DNA from: Lasiosphaeris hirsuta
Taxonomy: Eukaryota; Ascomycota; Sordariomycetes; Sordariales; Lasiosphaeriaceae
Length of the DNA: 64,000 bases
NCBI GenBank assembly: GCA_030549175.1
Contig: JAUKUA010000003.1
Coordinates: forward strand, 5,394,001-5,458,000
Direction of reading: 5' to 3'
Positions 38,332 to 50,029 of this stretch are shown here, piece by piece. The first letter of the stretch is position 1. Each line of letters begins with the position of its first letter. The notes under the pieces were generated by a model. It was not told where the DNA came from. It did no database searches and saw only the letters and a list, made by a program, of their open reading frames with translations. A program made the translations under genes and the position numbers.

Positions 38332-41009
38332 ATGATGGAAGCCACCGTAGATACCCGATATCTCTCTGCTGGCACGAACAGGTACGCTGCCGCCGCCGAC
38401 TGGAGTCATGACGGCCTCATCGCCTTTGGTGCAGACGACAATGTCTGCCTCTGGAGCCCAGCGGCAAGTATCTTCTATTTTGGCCCATTTTTTTTATTTC
38501 AGCCCTGTTTCATGTGTATTTCATCTTTTCTTTCAACCGAATCATAATTTTACCGCCTCTGGATATCAACTATTGCTGAGACCTCGTTTAGGAAACCCGA
38601 GGAATAAAGACCATCCTTAGCGGGCACACGGCTCATGTGCGGGCTGTCAAGTTCCTGCCAGAACGCCTGGGGGAGAAGCTCACCTACCTCGTCACTGGCG
38701 GAGACGACCGGGGTCTCCGTATATGGGCCCTGGATGTTGAAGCTGGCACAGCATCCTGTGTCCAGACCCTCCAAGAACACACGGCCCCCATCAACTGCAT
38801 AGCTACCCTCAAAGTTCAGCCAGCAGGCGATAGTGAGAGACGAATCTTTGTCTCGGGCGCTGCCGATGCCATGGTCAAGGTCTGGTCTATGGACAACGCT
38901 GGCCATGTCACCGTTGTCCAAAGCATCAGGACAAGCACAAAATACCTACCCCTAGCCCTCGCATTGGGCCCTCTGGATGATGATGGCAACGCTCTCATCA
39001 TGGCCGTCGCCGGCACCACCAGCGTAGTACAGATATTCACCGCGACAGCGGGCGGCGACAGTACCTCGGGCCTAGATTTCTCTCTGCAAGCCACCCTCTC
39101 AGGGCACGAAAACTGGATCCGGTCACTCGACTTTGTCCGTGAGAAGCCGGACCAACCAGGGAGTAACCTCCTCCTCGCCTCGGCAAGCCAGGACAAGTAT
39201 ATCCGTCTGTGGCGTTTTCACCAAGGCACCGCTCTATCTGCCCTGAGTGCTGCAGGGGTAAACATGGCCGTCGACGCCATGACCCCCGGCAACAAGGTCC
39301 ACAAGCTCAGTGCGGGGGGCAAGAAGTACTGCGTCATGTTCGAGGCCCTTCTCCTCGGCCACGAGGATTGGATCTACAGTGCGAGGTGGTCGCGTGCCGC
39401 AGATGGTAGGTTGCAGCTGCTGTCCGCGTCAGCAGACAACTCACTCTCCATCTGGGAGTCAGACGAGGAGTCGGGCATCTGGATCACGGCAGCCCGGCTT
39501 GGCGAAGTCAGCAGGGAGAAGGGCGCAACCACAGCTACGGGAAGTACCGGCGGCTTCTGGATGGGACTGTGGTCTCCTGATGGGACGACCGTCGTCACTC
39601 TCGGCCGGACAGGTAGCTGGCGGCGCTGGGACTACGACGTCAGCGAAGACCAGTGGAAGCAAAACTTCGCCGTGTCAGGCCATACACGAGCCGTGACAGG
39701 CATCTCGTGGTCCCGCGATGGTGTCTACCTGCTCTCGACCAGCTCCGACCAAACCACACGGTTGCACGCAGAGTGGGCGCCCGCCAATGGATCTACCCGA
39801 ACATGGCACGAGATGTCGCGCCCCCAGATCCACGGCTATGATCTTAACTGTATCGACTCACTCGGCCCCTCATCTTTCGTATCCGGTGCCGACGAGAAAC
39901 TGATGCGCGTCTTCACCGAGCCCAAGGCCGTTGCGCGGATGCTGAATCATCTCACCGGTGCCACCACCAGCGCCAATCCAACCACGGCAGCGGAGGAAAT
40001 CCGTCTGGCCACCCTTCCCGATGCCGCTAACATGCCCGTTCTCGGCCTTTCGAACAAAGCTATTGACGTCGTCGACGACGACGCCGACCTCTCGTCCCTG
40101 CCCGGCCAACCTGCCCACCCTGGTGACTACCGCAACGTCGCACGTGACGCCCTCGATCCAGCCAGCATGGTCCGGTGGTCCGCACTTGATATTGACCACC
40201 CACCCTTTGAAGAGAGTTTGAGCCGACATACTCTCTGGCCCGAGGCCGAGAAGTTGTATGGCCATGGCTACGAGATATCGTGCTTAGCTGCCAGCCGCTC
40301 AGGCGGACTCGTGGCGAGCGCGTGCCGTGCCAGCAGTCTCAACCATGCCGTCATTCGCCTCTTCGAAACGCGAGGATGGACCGAGCTGAGGCCACCGCTG
40401 GCAGCACACACGCTAACGGTGACAAGACTAAGGTTTGGTGGGGCTGATGACCAGTTCCTGCTCAGTGTTGGACGGGATAGGCAATGGGCCGTTTTTGAGC
40501 GGGACGGTAAGAAGGAAGGTGCAGGATATAAGTTGCTGCAAGCTAATTCCAAGGGACACTCACGCATGATCTTGGATGCTGCTTGGGCCCCGCAGACGGC
40601 GGAGGGTGTAAACCTGTTTGCCACAGCGGGGAGAGATAAGCAGGTCAAGATCTGGGTGTGGCGTGCTGCTAGGGAGGGCAAAGCAGAATTTGTCCTAGCC
40701 CAGACGCTTGGGCAGGAGCACCCCGTCACGGCCCTAGATTTCTTGCCGGCGCCTACAGCCGATGGGCGGCTACTACTTACTATCGGGACAGAGGCTGGGA
40801 AGTTAGTGGTGTTGGCTCTCAGTGTTGACGAGGGCAATGTGGCCGTTGCAGAGACGATTAGCGTCAAGTCAGAATTGTGGCTGCCTAAGGCGGTTTTGCA
40901 GCTTGCTTGGAGGCCCTTGAGGGACTACGATGTGCAGGAGGAATGTGGGAGAGAGCTTGCTCTTGCTGGGGAGGATGGATCGCTTCGGATATACTCATTC
41001 TCGGTGTAG
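38332..41009 (+). CDS. ELP2: Elongator complex subunit 2 (Elp2), WD40 protein
   Basis: Two exons (38332-38463 and 38592-41009) give 849 residues, typical for fungal Elp2. The N-terminus (RYLSAGTNRYAAAADWS) is followed by repeated WD40 units across the whole protein, for example LSGHTAHVRAVKFLP, LSGHENWIRSLDFV, GHEDWIYSARWS and VSGHTRAVTGISWS. The spacing fits two WD40 propellers. Elp2 is a scaffold of the Elongator complex, which forms the 5-carboxymethyl precursor of mcm5U at tRNA position 34. The favoured intron has a GC donor (GCAAGT at 38464) and TAG acceptor at 38591, joining WSPA to ETRGIKTILSGH. A GT-AG alternative (donor 38468, acceptor at the GAG ending 38602) also restores frame. 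Two ATGs are adjacent (38332, 38335). Confidence 0.93.
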
Positions 41010-41581
41010 CAGAATGAGCATAGAAGAGTCCATTGTCTCGAAGTTTTACACCCGCTGTATCACGCAGGTATAGACTTGAGAAAAAGGTTGAGAGGAAAAT
41101 TCTCACCCGAGGGGGGGGAGTTTATAGTATTTTGCTCCTTCCCAGTTTGTCGCTGGCACGCAAAGACGTACCTGCCGGTTGATTCTCACGATGCTAGACT
41201 GGATGACTAGGAAAGCGGCCCACGACCAAAAACCTAGCATAAAGCAGGCCACATTAAAAGTTATTAGTTTCGCCCTAGTGCATGCGCCTGGGCTCTATGT
41301 CTACATTGCACAGCCAGTCCGAGTCCGTTGACTCCTGCCATCATTGCCCCTAAACGCCGCGTTGTGCCCTTTCGATGTAAACCCCAAAACGCAAACAACC
41401 AACCCTGCCCAATGCCATCCCCCTTTCTTCTTCCCGTCGAGCTGGCTATGCGATGCCAGTCGGGCCCCTACCCCAAGCTTGACATTAACTCATCCAGGGT
41501 ACCCGAAACACACCTCACTCCTGCTTGCTCCTCAACCATTATTTGCACCCCTCTCGCCCGGCGATCTTTCCACCTTTCTAC
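41010..41581. other. Intergenic region between convergent ELP2 and SPT small-subunit gene
   Basis: 3' regions of both neighbours. No additional gene recognised. Confidence 0.5.
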
Positions 41582-41984
41582 TCAGAGCTCCCTCACAACG
41601 CTCGCGGTCGCTTCGGCAACCTTGCCCGCAGCTGCAACTGCGGTCGATGACGCCGAGGCCACCACGCTTTGTGCGCTCGCAGTCTTGGCTAGCTCGGCGG
41701 CATCGCCGTGCATGTAGAACCAGGCGCGGCTGAGGATGAACTGGACGTGCTGGGGGAGGTAGAGGACGGTGGCGATGAAGGTGAGGCTGAAGATGAGGAA
41801 GAGAACCGAGTCTAGGTTTGTGGCGTGTTAGTATTTGGGGGGTTTAGGGGCGGATGAGAGGGGGGGAGGGCGCACAGAAGATAAACTTCTCGATCGGCGT
41901 GAAGATGTAGACGCTGAAGGTAACCTCCAGCTGGTAGATCTTGAGTTGGATCCACTTGCTGAAACTCTCGAGGTAGGAGGACAT
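41582..41984 (-). CDS. Serine palmitoyltransferase small subunit-like membrane protein
   Basis: Two exons (41984-41876 and 41811-41582) give 112 residues beginning MSSYLESFSKWIQLKIYQLE. A single hydrophobic segment spans about residues 36-58 (YSVLFLIFSLTFIATVLYLP), preceded by FTPIEKFIF and followed by QFILSRAWFYMHGD and an Ala/Ser-rich tail. This arrangement is that of the fungal small-subunit-of-serine-palmitoyltransferase-like family. Small SPT subunits are endoplasmic reticulum proteins that activate the SPT catalytic heterodimer in the first step of sphingolipid synthesis. The intron is 64 nt with a CTAAC branch site. The family call rests on pattern recognition; direct activity on SPT is inferred. 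Confidence 0.82.
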
Positions 41985-42454
41985 GATGGCGGGTTGTTGG
42001 GGGTTGCTTTGGTGTTTAAAGGGGTTTTGTGACGCGTGGCTTGATTCTCTGCCGACGGAGATTTGATCCTTCTGCTGGCGTTTTGGGTCTAGGAGTATGC
42101 CTGTGGCTCGCTGAAATAAAGGGCACCGTCGTCTGCGTCGTTTGTCGCTGTCGCCAGGTTCCGTCTTGGCTCGATGTCGTTAGAAACTAGGTCTGGTTCT
42201 CAGTCATCGCCTGCCGGAAAATTCCTACGCATGCGTGTGCGGTTGCGCCCGTTACACTGGCGTCCTGAAATTACCAGTGCTCAGGGGAACCGGAAGCCCC
42301 GGCCGCTCTCTTGATTGGCCAATCTGCCGCCCCGCCCCACCACAACCCGTCCTGCGGCAGGTCAAGCTACGCCATCTGAAGAACCATCGCGAACTGCAAT
42401 CAAAATCTCAAAAAGCGTGCACCTGTCCCGCCGTCACGGACTTAACATGACGCC
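41985..42454. promoter_or_regulatory. Divergent intergenic region (SPT subunit / mitochondrial release factor)
   Basis: 470 bp between two divergent start codons; presumed promoters of both. A CCAAT on the minus strand is present near 42317 (ATTGG). No other named site. Confidence 0.45.
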
Positions 42455-43262
42455 ATGCTCCCAAGCCGCACCCTCCGCGCCCTCATAGGCGTTCTACCAA
42501 TAACCTCTCGCCGCCATAGTTCACGGACTCTCTTCGCACCGAGCCTCGCAGCGGCGGCTACCTTCACGACCTCCCCGTCCCACTCCTTAAAACAGATGCC
42601 CCCGCGCGCCAAACCACCGCCCGACGAAGAACTCGAGGAGAAATTCCTCAAAGGCAGCGGTCCAGGCGGCCAAAAGATTGTACCTATCCTGCAAACCGCC
42701 TCCCCCCCCAATTCCGCTTCCTACTCACGCTCGACAGAACAAAACCGACTCCGCCGTCCAACTCAAGCACATCCCAACCGGCATCGTGCTGAAGTGCCAA
42801 GCGACGCGCTCGCGCACCCAGAACCGCAAGATCGCCCGCGAGCTGCTAGCAGCCAAGATCGATGAGCTAGAAAACGGCGCCGAGAGCCGCAACGCCATCG
42901 TAGGTGACGTCAAGAAGAAGAGGGCCGACAGCAAGGCCAAGAAGGCTCGACGCAAGGCCCGCAAGATAGAGGCGGAGAAGGCCCAGAAACTGGACGATGT
43001 CAAGGCTATCGATGAGGCTACAGAGAAGGCGGACGAGGCCGGAGAAGAGATGGAGATTGGCGACCTCAAGATAAATCGAGTTACCAAGTCAAAAAAGGGC
43101 GGTGTACGTTCGCATAAAAGGCGGTTGGGAGAAAAGCGGGAGAAAGAACTCAAGGCCGCACTCGAGCTCCAGGGCAAAGAGGAAACAGTAGAAGAGGCCA
43201 GTGCTGATCCAGAGGCGTCGAAATGGAAATGGTTAAGATCCCCCAATATTCATATTCATTGA
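42455..43262 (+). CDS. Mitochondrial peptide-chain release factor-like protein (MTRFR/Rso55 type)
   Basis: Two exons (42455-42679 and 42738-43262) give 249 residues. The first 45 or so are Arg/Ser/Ala-rich without acidic residues, as in a mitochondrial presequence. Then comes LEEKFLKGSGPGGQKINKT with the GGQ motif at residues 71-73, followed by the conserved GIVLKCQATRSRTQNR segment and a long Lys/Arg-rich tail. The protein lacks a codon-recognition domain, which places it with C12orf65/Rso55-type factors that rescue stalled mitoribosomes by hydrolysing peptidyl-tRNA. The intron falls immediately after the GGQ motif. Family assignment is firm; the precise rescue role is inferred from relatives. 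Confidence 0.9.
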
Positions 43263-43854
43263 CAACCTCTCTTCAAGGACTCCCACAGTAAAGAGACACT
43301 TCAGGTGAGACAAAAAATCTGGTTTGGTTAAACATGTTTAATTGACAACTAGGCAATGACAAGGGCTGGGGCAAGTGACAGGCATAATTCCTCCCTTGTA
43401 TTCCTGTCGAGCTCTAAACACATCCTCTTTTTGACGTCATCATCGTCAACTACGAAAGGGGTAAACATCCACAAAGGCTCGTTGGTAGGCGCAAGAAAAG
43501 CGCAAAAAAATAACGTGTATGATCAACCTCGGCCTACTGGTCCGCCCGCGCCACCGAAACCACCCCCGCAACTTGCTTTCGCGTCCCGCATCCATCCGCC
43601 CTAGGAAACAAAGGCCATTGTGTCTCCCCGACCGAGAATAGGCGCCCACCAATCCCTTGACTAGCGTCAAAACTTTTCGTAAATAAGAGACTCGTTCAGG
43701 AGATACAAGCGCGATGCCAAAGTGGTCCCATGGCGTGGCTGATATAGTCGAAGTCGGCATTGGCCCGTGACCATTGTCGCGTTGCCCAATTAAAGCACTG
43801 CAAGACAAAGTCAGCTCTTGGTTACCCTGGTTTCCTCGAATTGGTTCACTTACT
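43263..43854. other. Intergenic region between convergent release factor and actin genes
   Basis: 3' untranslated regions of both genes. Nothing else recognised. Confidence 0.5.
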
Positions 43855-45520
<1,666 letters not shown>

Positions 45521-47446
45521 TATGATAGATTAGAGTGGTGTTGGGAAAGGGTTATTTAGGGTCCGAGTTGGGAGTTGAGCAAGTGTCAGATCAAGCCCGT
45601 GCGATTCCCAGATCGTCAGAGCGAGATGGGTTGCTGCAAAGGGAGGAGGGAGAAAAAATCGGTGGTTGTTTTTGGCGCGAGGTTGGAAGGGAGAGGTGGA
45701 TTTAAGGTGGTGGGTGTCTTTAGGTCGACGTGGGTTAGTTGAGGGGATGATGTGCGAGTGCGAGGAGAGGGAAGGAAAGGCTTTGGGGTCCCTGCGGCGA
45801 GATGTCACAAGGAGCAAAAGCCAGCCGGTGCACAGTGAGCGCAGTTGGCAGTGGTGGGAGGCAACGGGCTGGTGGGTTTCTGGTGGGCAGGGTGGGCAGG
45901 CGAGACCGCCTAATTTGGTAGAAACAAGGGATCTGCTTGCCGCTTTAACGAAATCGGGACCCCAGAGGGAGGTTGGCCACAGCTTCGTCATTCAGTGTGG
46001 CTGGGAGCCAGCCAATTTTGCCCTTATCCTCATCCCTTCTCGTCGGACGCACCCTTACACCACAGGCAACGAAATTCACACAAAATATATCTTGGCACTT
46101 TCGACCCACGCACGATCACGGCGCTCACAGAGTTACCCAAGGCTCCAGAGATGCGAGACAAGCTCGTCCTACGAGCTGACGTATGCTTGGTTTTGCCGGG
46201 CGCCTACGGCCCTACTTGCCCCAGTGAGGAGATGAAATCATGAACTGTTCCCCGCCAAGCAGGCACCTCCTCAACAGCTTCGTGGATTTTCCCCAGGCTC
46301 TCGTGAAGTGGCAATTATGGCGTACGTATGCAGGGCCAGGGGCGGCATGGCTTCCAGCAGCCTTCTCGACGAGTCCGACTTTCGAAACAACATCCCAGAC
46401 ATCGAGACGCCAATAACGGTAGCCTTATTATAACATGGCCTTCTTTGCTTTCCCGGGAAGCCCACTTCCGTTCGGAGGACATGTGGGAGCACGGAGCGGC
46501 CTAGGCAGTAGTCTGGAGCGCTTCCGACCGATTGCGGCTGACTATAGGCCAAGCGCCAGCAACGAAGTTATTGAGGGGCGCTTACTAGATCCAGCAAGGG
46601 GATTTCTAGAGGACGTGGGAATAGAAGCCTCGCAGAGCCGTCAAAATTAGGGCCTGCCGAAGAATCGGGGCCTCCTGCAGGTCTTGGATGATGTCATTCA
46701 CACAGCAGTCATCTATTTCAACTGTCGGGCTCCCCAGAAAGCTCAATTCTTGGGACAACATGGAGGATAGGGGGTGCTTGACAACTTGAAGCTATCGCCC
46801 TGTCCCAAGCCACCGAACCTGTGCAAGAGCGGCGATGAGGGGCACCTGAGGTGGGGCAGCTGCCCATATTTTGCGACCTGGTGGAGGGGTAGTGCACGGA
46901 TCACTCAAAACTGTTGAATCCCGTTAGCGCCCTGTCTGTCAGCTGGGAAGCGGTGGGGGATCGGCTGCAAGATCTCTCTGAAAAGGCCATTTTTTCTTCC
47001 GATAGTCGAGATTTGTCTCCGCGCGACGAGTCGAGAGGGCCAAAGAAAACTGTTACAGATATTGTAGTATCCAGTTCCCAAATCACTAGCAGGGTCTCTA
47101 ATTTACTTACCCTTTTGAAGGAGGAATACCAACCTAGAATATTATTCGGACGGAGCAGGTGGGGCGCAATACGCTAAGCCGTTTTTGGAGGGTTTTTTTC
47201 TTGAACGTTCGAGAATCTTATCGAGTTCTAGCCAATTGGGAATCATGGCATCAACTTTTGGGCGAGCAATTCGAATTTATATCACGGCGACCACAAAATC
47301 AAAACCACTTACAAAACATCTCACCAGAGATATTACCCTTAGAACTTGTTCCCGGACCAAATAACCAAAACTACCATCCCCAACGCGACAAGGCGCAAGT
47401 TCTAGAGAAAAAGGGCAGAAAAAAAAGCTTCCAAACCAACCCCGCC
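45521..47446. promoter_or_regulatory. Divergent region between actin and FES1
   Basis: 1.9 kb between the start codons. No open frame with family resemblance was found, although an 87-codon frame occurs at 46914-47177. The FES1-proximal end contains a heat shock element (47198-47215) and a CCAAT box (47232-47236). Confidence 0.55.
47198..47215. promoter_or_regulatory. Heat shock element upstream of FES1
   Basis: TTCTTGAACGTTCGAGAA is four perfectly alternating nTTCn/nGAAn units with 2-bp spacing, the consensus binding site of a heat shock factor trimer. It lies 231 bp upstream of the FES1 start codon. Confidence 0.8.
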
Positions 47447-48187
47447 ATGGCCAAGAACCTGAACTCACTCCTAAAATGGGGCATCGAGAACTCGGCCGAG
47501 CCGTCGGCCGTGCCGTCCTCAGCAACCGAGTTCACCTCTCGAGCCCTGGCCTCGGAAGAGACGGGCACTACGCCCACCAATGGGTACACCAACACGAGCG
47601 CGCGCACGGGCAGCCAGCTCAACGCCGAGACGCTGGCGGCGCTGTTCGGCGGGCCGTCGGAGGCGGAGCTGATGAAGGCGGCGATTGAGGTCATCACGGA
47701 CGAGTCGGCCGACACGGCCGACCTCGAGAACAAGCTGATCGCCTTTGACAACTTTGAGCAGATGATCGAGTCGCTCGACAACGCCAACAACCTTGAGAAC
47801 CTAGCACTGTGGACGCCGCTGCTGTCGCTGCTCAGTCACACCGAGCGCGAGTTCCGCCGCATGGCCGCCTGGTGCGTCGGCACCGCCGTCCAGAACAACG
47901 TCCGGACCCAGGAGCGCCTGCTCGCCATGGGCGGCATCCCGCCCCTCGTCCACCTCGCCACGCACGACGAGGAGCACGAGGACGTGCGCCGCAAAGCTAT
48001 CTACGCGCTAAGCTCGGCCGTCAGGAATTACCAGCCCGCAATGGACGTCGCGGCCGAGGAGCTGACCAAGAAGGGCCACGGCCCGGCACCGGGGAAGACG
48101 GTGGACGCGGCCGACATGAATGAGGTGGATGAGATTATCGATGCGTTGAGGGCAAAGACCAAGGCCGCCGGCATAGGAAAGGCTTAG
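47447..48187 (+). CDS. FES1: Hsp70 nucleotide exchange factor Fes1
   Basis: A single exon encodes 246 residues. The N-terminus MAKNLNSLLKWGIENS is the conserved Fes1 start, and armadillo-like helices follow (for example ALWTPLLSLLSHTEREFRRMAAWCVG..., GIPPLVHLA and DVRRKAIYALSSAVRNYQP). Fes1/HspBP1 proteins bind the Hsp70 nucleotide-binding domain and trigger ADP release, helping to deliver misfolded cytosolic proteins to degradation. The reading frame is open upstream to 47159, but the ATG at 47447 was chosen because it gives the family N-terminus and a CCGCCATGG context. A serine/threonine-rich insert (residues 18-60) accounts for the somewhat greater length than yeast Fes1. A perfect heat shock element upstream fits chaperone co-regulation. 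Confidence 0.95.
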   Translation: MAKNLNSLLKWGIENSAEPSAVPSSATEFTSRALASEETGTTPTNGYTNTSARTGSQLNAETLAALFGGPSEAELMKAAIEVITDESADTADLENKLIAFDNFEQMIESLDNANNLENLALWTPLLSLLSHTEREFRRMAAWCVGTAVQNNVRTQERLLAMGGIPPLVHLATHDEEHEDVRRKAIYALSSAVRNYQPAMDVAAEELTKKGHGPAPGKTVDAADMNEVDEIIDALRAKTKAAGIGKA

Positions 48188-48472
48188 GGGTCACCGGGTA
48201 GATTTGAGCTAAGGGGCGGGATTAAAAAGGGAAAAGGCATTTGCATGGGCGGCGTTTGGTTGGTATCTTGCTTGGAGTGATAGACTAGGGTGATTTGCAA
48301 GTCAAGAAGAATATGAGCCGTGCGAATATGCTTCGCCCAAAAGTCCATGGCACGCACCGTCATTGAGGCTGACCAGTGATGCGCTCTATGTGTGTGTGAT
48401 GTTACAACGGAATATACACATGTGGTAATGTACACCTGCGAGTCCTCTCTCCTCTTCTCGTTTCCCCGTCTC

Positions 48473-49674
48473 TTAATTCCGGATCTCTCCGTAAAACGGA
48501 ACACCCATAGTCTGGAGCAGCAGCCTTGCCTGTCTGTCCGAAGTAGCCGTCGTCTTGACGAATACTCTGCAACCCGGGATCATCTGTCAAGTTCGTCAGC
48601 AAACTATACGGACCAGCAATAGGGGGACAGCAGTTAGGAGTGGTAAATACCTTGGACGGATACATCTACAACAAAAGTTAGCACAGCTTCTATGACACAT
48701 GGGCGTGAACAGGGCAAACTCACATCGTAGTTGACCTCAATCTCCGGGAATAGGGCCACCTCCTCGGGCGTGAAGCCAAACGCCAGGTTGCCCGAGCTAT
48801 CTCCAGTCGTGGCGCGGATGCCCTTCCAGTCCTTAATGCGCGGGAAGACGATGTGGATACACCGGTCGAGGAACTCGTACGCGGCGTTCCCGTGGATGGT
48901 GGTCTTGACACCGGCGCGCTGGCCCTCGATGATGCCCCACTGCACCACGCTCGACTTGGTGCGCGTGATCTCGGGCGTGGTGCCCGTGATGGCCAGCAGT
49001 ATGGTGCGCGCCACGAGCAGATGCTCGGGGTCCTTGGCGGCCTGTGGCGCGTACGAGGCGATGGTGACCTCGGTGATTTCGGGGATGTTGCGGAACGTGA
49101 TGTTCTGCTCGACCAGTGGTAGCACGGGCGAGCCTCGCGGGCCGCGCTTCGGCCGGTTCTTGTGGTACTCGGAGGAGCCGTCCCAGTCGCGCAGCCGCTC
49201 GGGCTGCTCGCGGCTGGGGGTTCCGGGCGGGATATGGTTGTAGGCGAGCGTCATGATGTCGGAGGCGATGGTGGCCTGGTAGGTCTGGCGCAGGCGCGGC
49301 ATGTTGAAGGGCCCCGGCACAAAGTCGCGTGCGGTGGGATCTGACGAGGGCGGCGACTGGATGGGGTGCAGGGGGCCGCGGTTGTACTTGGGCGGGTGGA
49401 ACTGGTATCTGCTACCGGGCAAGCCGAAGCCCTTGCGGTCGGCGGCCCGCTTCCATGGTTTGAACTGCCTCTTCTCGTCGGGGCTCAGCTGTGGGGCGCC
49501 GAGGGTCGAGTCGGTCTCGAGGTCCCTGAGGACGGCGGGTGATTCTGCGGCCTGCGTCGACACACTCCTCCGCGAGCATGTTAGGTATGCTGGGTACGCT
49601 AGGCATGCTGGCCGCGAGAGCTGCGAGAGAGGCAGGCTTCGAGCCGGTCGGGAGACACCACGCAGGCCCGCCAT
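48473..49674 (-). CDS. Mitochondrial large-subunit ribosomal protein uL5m (Mrpl7)
   Basis: Three exons (49674-48724, 48665-48651, 48583-48473) give 358 residues. The C-terminal two thirds match the L5 fold: ITFRNIPEITEVTIASY, LLAITGTTPEITRTKSSVVQW, LDRCIHIVFPRIKDWKG, FPEIEVNYD, then MYPSK and MIPGCRVFVKTTATSDRQAR ending PFYGEIRN. The N-terminus is Arg/Ser-rich, as for mitochondrial import. Exon two is only 15 nt (MYPSK) and is required to restore the NYDMYPxK core of the family. uL5 lies in the central protuberance and contacts 5S rRNA or its replacement and the small subunit. An in-frame ATG at 49785 would extend the protein by 37 residues; 49674 is preferred as it starts a typical presequence. 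It converges with FES1. Confidence 0.92.
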
Positions 49675-50029
49675 TGCGGATACGACTGACGAGGTGAATT
49701 GGCTGGTGCAGCTTCGAGCTTCGAGACGCAGACGGGGGATTTCAGTTCGTGATCTTCTGGGAATTTTCTGGGTCCGAGCGGCCATGCCAATTCACCGGCT
49801 GGCAACTGGAAGCCGTCTGGGTTAGGGTTCCTACTTAGCTTACTCAACCCTAACCCTTGACTCATAACCCCATTCCCCTTTCCCTGTACATACCCCTTTA
49901 ACCCACCGAACAACACCAAGCGACCCAGAGAGTTTTGTTTACTGGTAATTATGAGGTTTAGTGCTAAGCGAAATGTTAAGAGGATCAAATACACCCAAAC
50001 TACTCAAACACCAAATTTCCATGTTACTC
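49675..50029. promoter_or_regulatory. Promoter region of the uL5m gene
   Basis: About 355 bp separating the uL5m start from the end of the decayed AAA-family gene. It contains the inverted telobox pair listed separately. The 37 codons just upstream of 49674 are open in frame. Confidence 0.55.
49822..49853. promoter_or_regulatory. Inverted pair of telobox (ARCCCTAA) elements
   Basis: TTAGGGTT at 49822-49829 and AACCCTAA at 49846-49853 are exact inverse copies of the telomere-like box bound by Tbf1 at ribosomal-protein promoters in several ascomycetes. They lie about 150-180 bp upstream of the preferred uL5m start. Binding here is inference. Confidence 0.65.

Noticed and set aside
46914..47177. 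87-codon frame between actin and FES1
   Set aside because: No homology that I recognise and no splice continuation; left as intergenic.
49822..49856. TTAGGG-like sequence as telomere or chromosome-end remnant
   Set aside because: Only single copies in inverted orientation at a promoter; a telomere remnant would be a long direct array.
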